From positions 157,594 to 221,593 of the forward strand of contig JAEZZO010000042.1 of NCBI GenBank assembly GCA_023418475.1: a stretch of DNA of 64,000 nt, written 5' to 3'. Shown here piece by piece: positions 62,639 to 64,000 of this stretch. A program made the position numbers and the translations under genes. The notes under the pieces are model-generated. The model saw only the letters and a program-made list of their open reading frames with translations, did no database searches and was not told the origin of the DNA. The first letter of the stretch is position 1; every line of letters begins with the position of its first letter. Origin of the DNA: Bacillota bacterium (GTDB taxonomy: Bacteria; Bacillota; Clostridia; Lachnospirales; Lachnospiraceae).

Positions 62639-62893
62639 TTGAACCTGTTAGGATTTTTAATACTATCGATCCTTAACGACAAGGATGCCAATGCAAGGCT
62701 GCGTGGAATGACCTTGAAGGATGTTGCAGAGGCGGAGAATTTAGGTTGCATTGACAATACCATTTACAAGCAGCTGCAGCAATTTATAAACAGCGGTTAT
62801 GTTGCCTGTGGAGTGAAGGATGGACACGCGAATACATACTACATTACCGAGAGCGGTAAAGAATATCTGAGAAAGGAAAGAATGCAGAAATGA
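62639..62893 (+). CDS. winged-helix DNA-binding protein, TubR-like
   Basis: 84 residues from a TTG start with AGGAG seven bases upstream. Winged-helix features: DVAEAENLGCIDNTIYKQLQ as the recognition-helix region and YVACGVKDGHANTYYIT as the wing. It sits between the iterons and the TubZ-like gene, overlapping the latter by four bases (ATGA). By position and fold it is the likely adaptor that binds the iterons and links them to TubZ filaments. Confidence 0.75.
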   Translation: MNLLGFLILSILNDKDANARLRGMTLKDVAEAENLGCIDNTIYKQLQQFINSGYVACGVKDGHANTYYITESGKEYLRKERMQK

Positions 62894-63924
62894 AAGAGAA
62901 AATAGGTTTTTTGGCAGTCGGTCAGGCAGGGGGGAATATCGGCAGGCTGTTGCAGGAAAAGGGGTATACGGTGCTTTTTATCAATACCTCGCAGGAAGAT
63001 CTAGATACCCTGGACAATGCAAAGTTTAAGTACCATATCAGCGGAGGGGAGGGCTGCAACCGTGACCGGCACAAGGCAAAGCAGCTGGTGATTGATGACT
63101 ATGATAATATCGCACAGGAGATTGATAACACATTAAAGGCAGATATTATTTTCTGTATCTTCTCATCCGGCGGCGGTACCGGAAGCGGAGCAGGGCCGAT
63201 GCTGATGGATTTATTGATCGATGATGGAAAGACGGTGGGAGCTGTTACGGCCATTCCTTCGATTACGGAGAGTATCAAAGCTCAGATCAATGCCTATGAG
63301 TGCTTCACCGAATTGACGGGGATAGAGAATTCCGGCAGCGTGTTTATTCTTGATAATAGCAGGGAGGATAAATTGAAGCTAAATCCAGTATTCGTGAATG
63401 CATTTACAACCTTCCTGGATATACCGGAGAAGCATAAAAGTGAGAAGGGCAATATTGATAAGGCAGAAATCAAGGAAGCATTGAAGTCTCATGGCATGGC
63501 AATTGTGACAGAGACGAAGGAGAAGGGTATCTCTGCTTTGATTAAGACCTTTGGGGAGAACATTTTCGCACCAATGGAAGCTGATCGTACCATCCAGTAC
63601 ATATCCTTGTCCTCTGTGGAGGATATTAGTCAGATTGAGTTGGAGAAGGTGGCTGGAGTGCCGGTGGATCTGTTTCAGACCTATAACGATGAAATGACAA
63701 TCTGCATGTTGTCCGGTCTGAGCTATCCCAAGGCCAGACTTGATGCAGTGCTTGAGAAGATTAACGCCAACAAGGAAACGATTGTGAAAAATCTTACTTC
63801 CACGAAGGAAGCAGCCCTGAAAGGGGATGTTAATTTTCTTGCGGCCTTAAGCAGCAAGCCGGCAGCTCCGGCGGAGCAGAAGCACAAGACAAAACGGGAT
63901 ATAACGAACAAATACTTGAAGTAA
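62890..63924 (+). CDS. TubZ-like tubulin/FtsZ-superfamily GTPase
   Basis: A 344-residue protein with tubulin-fold GTP-binding features: GQAGGNIGRLL at the N-terminus, the signature loop SGGGTGSGAGP (93-103) and a Lys/Arg-rich C-terminal tail (KHKTKRDITNKYLK). TubZ tails of this type contact TubR on DNA. It is much more divergent than chromosomal FtsZ, lacks the FtsZ C-terminal FtsA/ZipA-binding peptide, and is coupled to the TubR-like gene. Predicted role: type III segregation of the element's DNA or positioning of phage DNA. Confidence 0.87.
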   Translation: MKEKIGFLAVGQAGGNIGRLLQEKGYTVLFINTSQEDLDTLDNAKFKYHISGGEGCNRDRHKAKQLVIDDYDNIAQEIDNTLKADIIFCIFSSGGGTGSGAGPMLMDLLIDDGKTVGAVTAIPSITESIKAQINAYECFTELTGIENSGSVFILDNSREDKLKLNPVFVNAFTTFLDIPEKHKSEKGNIDKAEIKEALKSHGMAIVTETKEKGISALIKTFGENIFAPMEADRTIQYISLSSVEDISQIELEKVAGVPVDLFQTYNDEMTICMLSGLSYPKARLDAVLEKINANKETIVKNLTSTKEAALKGDVNFLAALSSKPAAPAEQKHKTKRDITNKYLK

Positions 63925-63936
63925 GGGGCTGATAAG

Positions 63937-64000
63937 ATGTCTGATGTTAAGTGGATACAGATTGCGACGGGTATTTTTGATAACCGTAAAATTAAGCAGA
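63937..64000 (+). CDS. replication protein (phage replisome organiser-like), cut by the window edge
   Basis: AAGGGG precedes an ATG whose first 21 codons read MSDVKWIQIATGIFDNRKIK. This matches the usual N-terminus of phage replisome-organiser/DnaD-like proteins. The rest lies outside the window. Confidence 0.6.
   Translation, partial: MSDVKWIQIATGIFDNRKIKQ

Larger units (their letters stand above)
51410..64000. mobile_element. integrated element (prophage / phage-plasmid-like), left part
   Basis: It begins at the ATPase junction, with a serine recombinase at its edge, and runs beyond the window. Contents in order: recombinase, membrane protein, PARIS-like defence pair, lysogeny switch, small phage-type genes, PAPS-reductase-like protein, TubRZ partition locus and a replication gene. 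No structural phage gene is visible yet, so prophage, phage-plasmid and conjugative element all remain possible. The defence genes are noticeably more A/T-rich than the flanking chromosome. Confidence 0.85.

Noticed and set aside
62890..63924. Annotation as cell-division FtsZ
   Set aside because: It is highly divergent, lacks the FtsZ C-terminal peptide, has a basic tail and sits in an iteron/winged-helix partition arrangement on a mobile element.

Overview
The window is low-GC DNA with Gram-positive features: strong AGGAGG ribosome binding sites, A/T-rich spacers, intrinsic terminators, lipoprotein and surface proteins, oxygen-sensitive Fe-S enzymes and many two-component and chemotaxis genes. 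This points to an anaerobic clostridial Firmicute, most likely a Lachnospiraceae member. The taxonomic call is inferred from gene content and style, not from a marker gene.

Layout. 0.3-5.1 kb holds a chemotaxis core (cheA with an 11-residue tandem repeat, cheW, one MCP). 5.2-11.3 kb has a sugar-dehydrogenase-like propeller protein, a DapA-family aldolase, an AraC regulator, a secreted fibronectin-III protein and a small conserved protein. 11.8-24.3 kb is a coherent catabolic region: PucR regulator, class III aminotransferase, iron alcohol dehydrogenase, nitrate/taurine-type ABC transporter whose binding protein is circularly permuted, dihydropyrimidinase, PreA-type dihydropyrimidine dehydrogenase and an M20 carbamoyl hydrolase. 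Together these predict uptake of a pyrimidine and its reductive breakdown through beta-alanine to malonic semialdehyde and 3-hydroxypropionate. 24.4-33 kb carries carbohydrate genes (GH3, beta-phosphoglucomutase, a TetR/acyltransferase pair, an AraC-GH39 fusion) and an orphan Bce-type sensor kinase beside a decayed response regulator. 33.4-50.1 kb has a second MCP, two two-component systems, a CODH-like protein lacking an active-site cysteine, a VOC/AraC pair, tRNA-Thr, DegV and a large repeat-rich surface protein.

From about 51.4 kb to the right edge lies an integrated mobile element (prophage or phage-plasmid-like). It entered the 3' part of an ABC-transporter ATPase gene and carries a large serine recombinase at its left end. 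Its cargo includes a two-gene PARIS-like module: a uracil-DNA-glycosylase / IF2_N / ABC-ATPase fusion followed by a DUF4435 protein. The glycosylase has Gly in place of the catalytic Asp64, suggesting a sensor or decoy role. The rest comprises a lysogeny switch, a LexA-box-flanked 34-codon gene, small phage-type genes, a PAPS-reductase-like gene, and a type III partition locus: ten 10-bp iterons, a winged-helix TubR-like gene and a TubZ-like GTPase. A replication gene runs off the window. The right end of the element and the 5' part of the interrupted gene lie outside the window.
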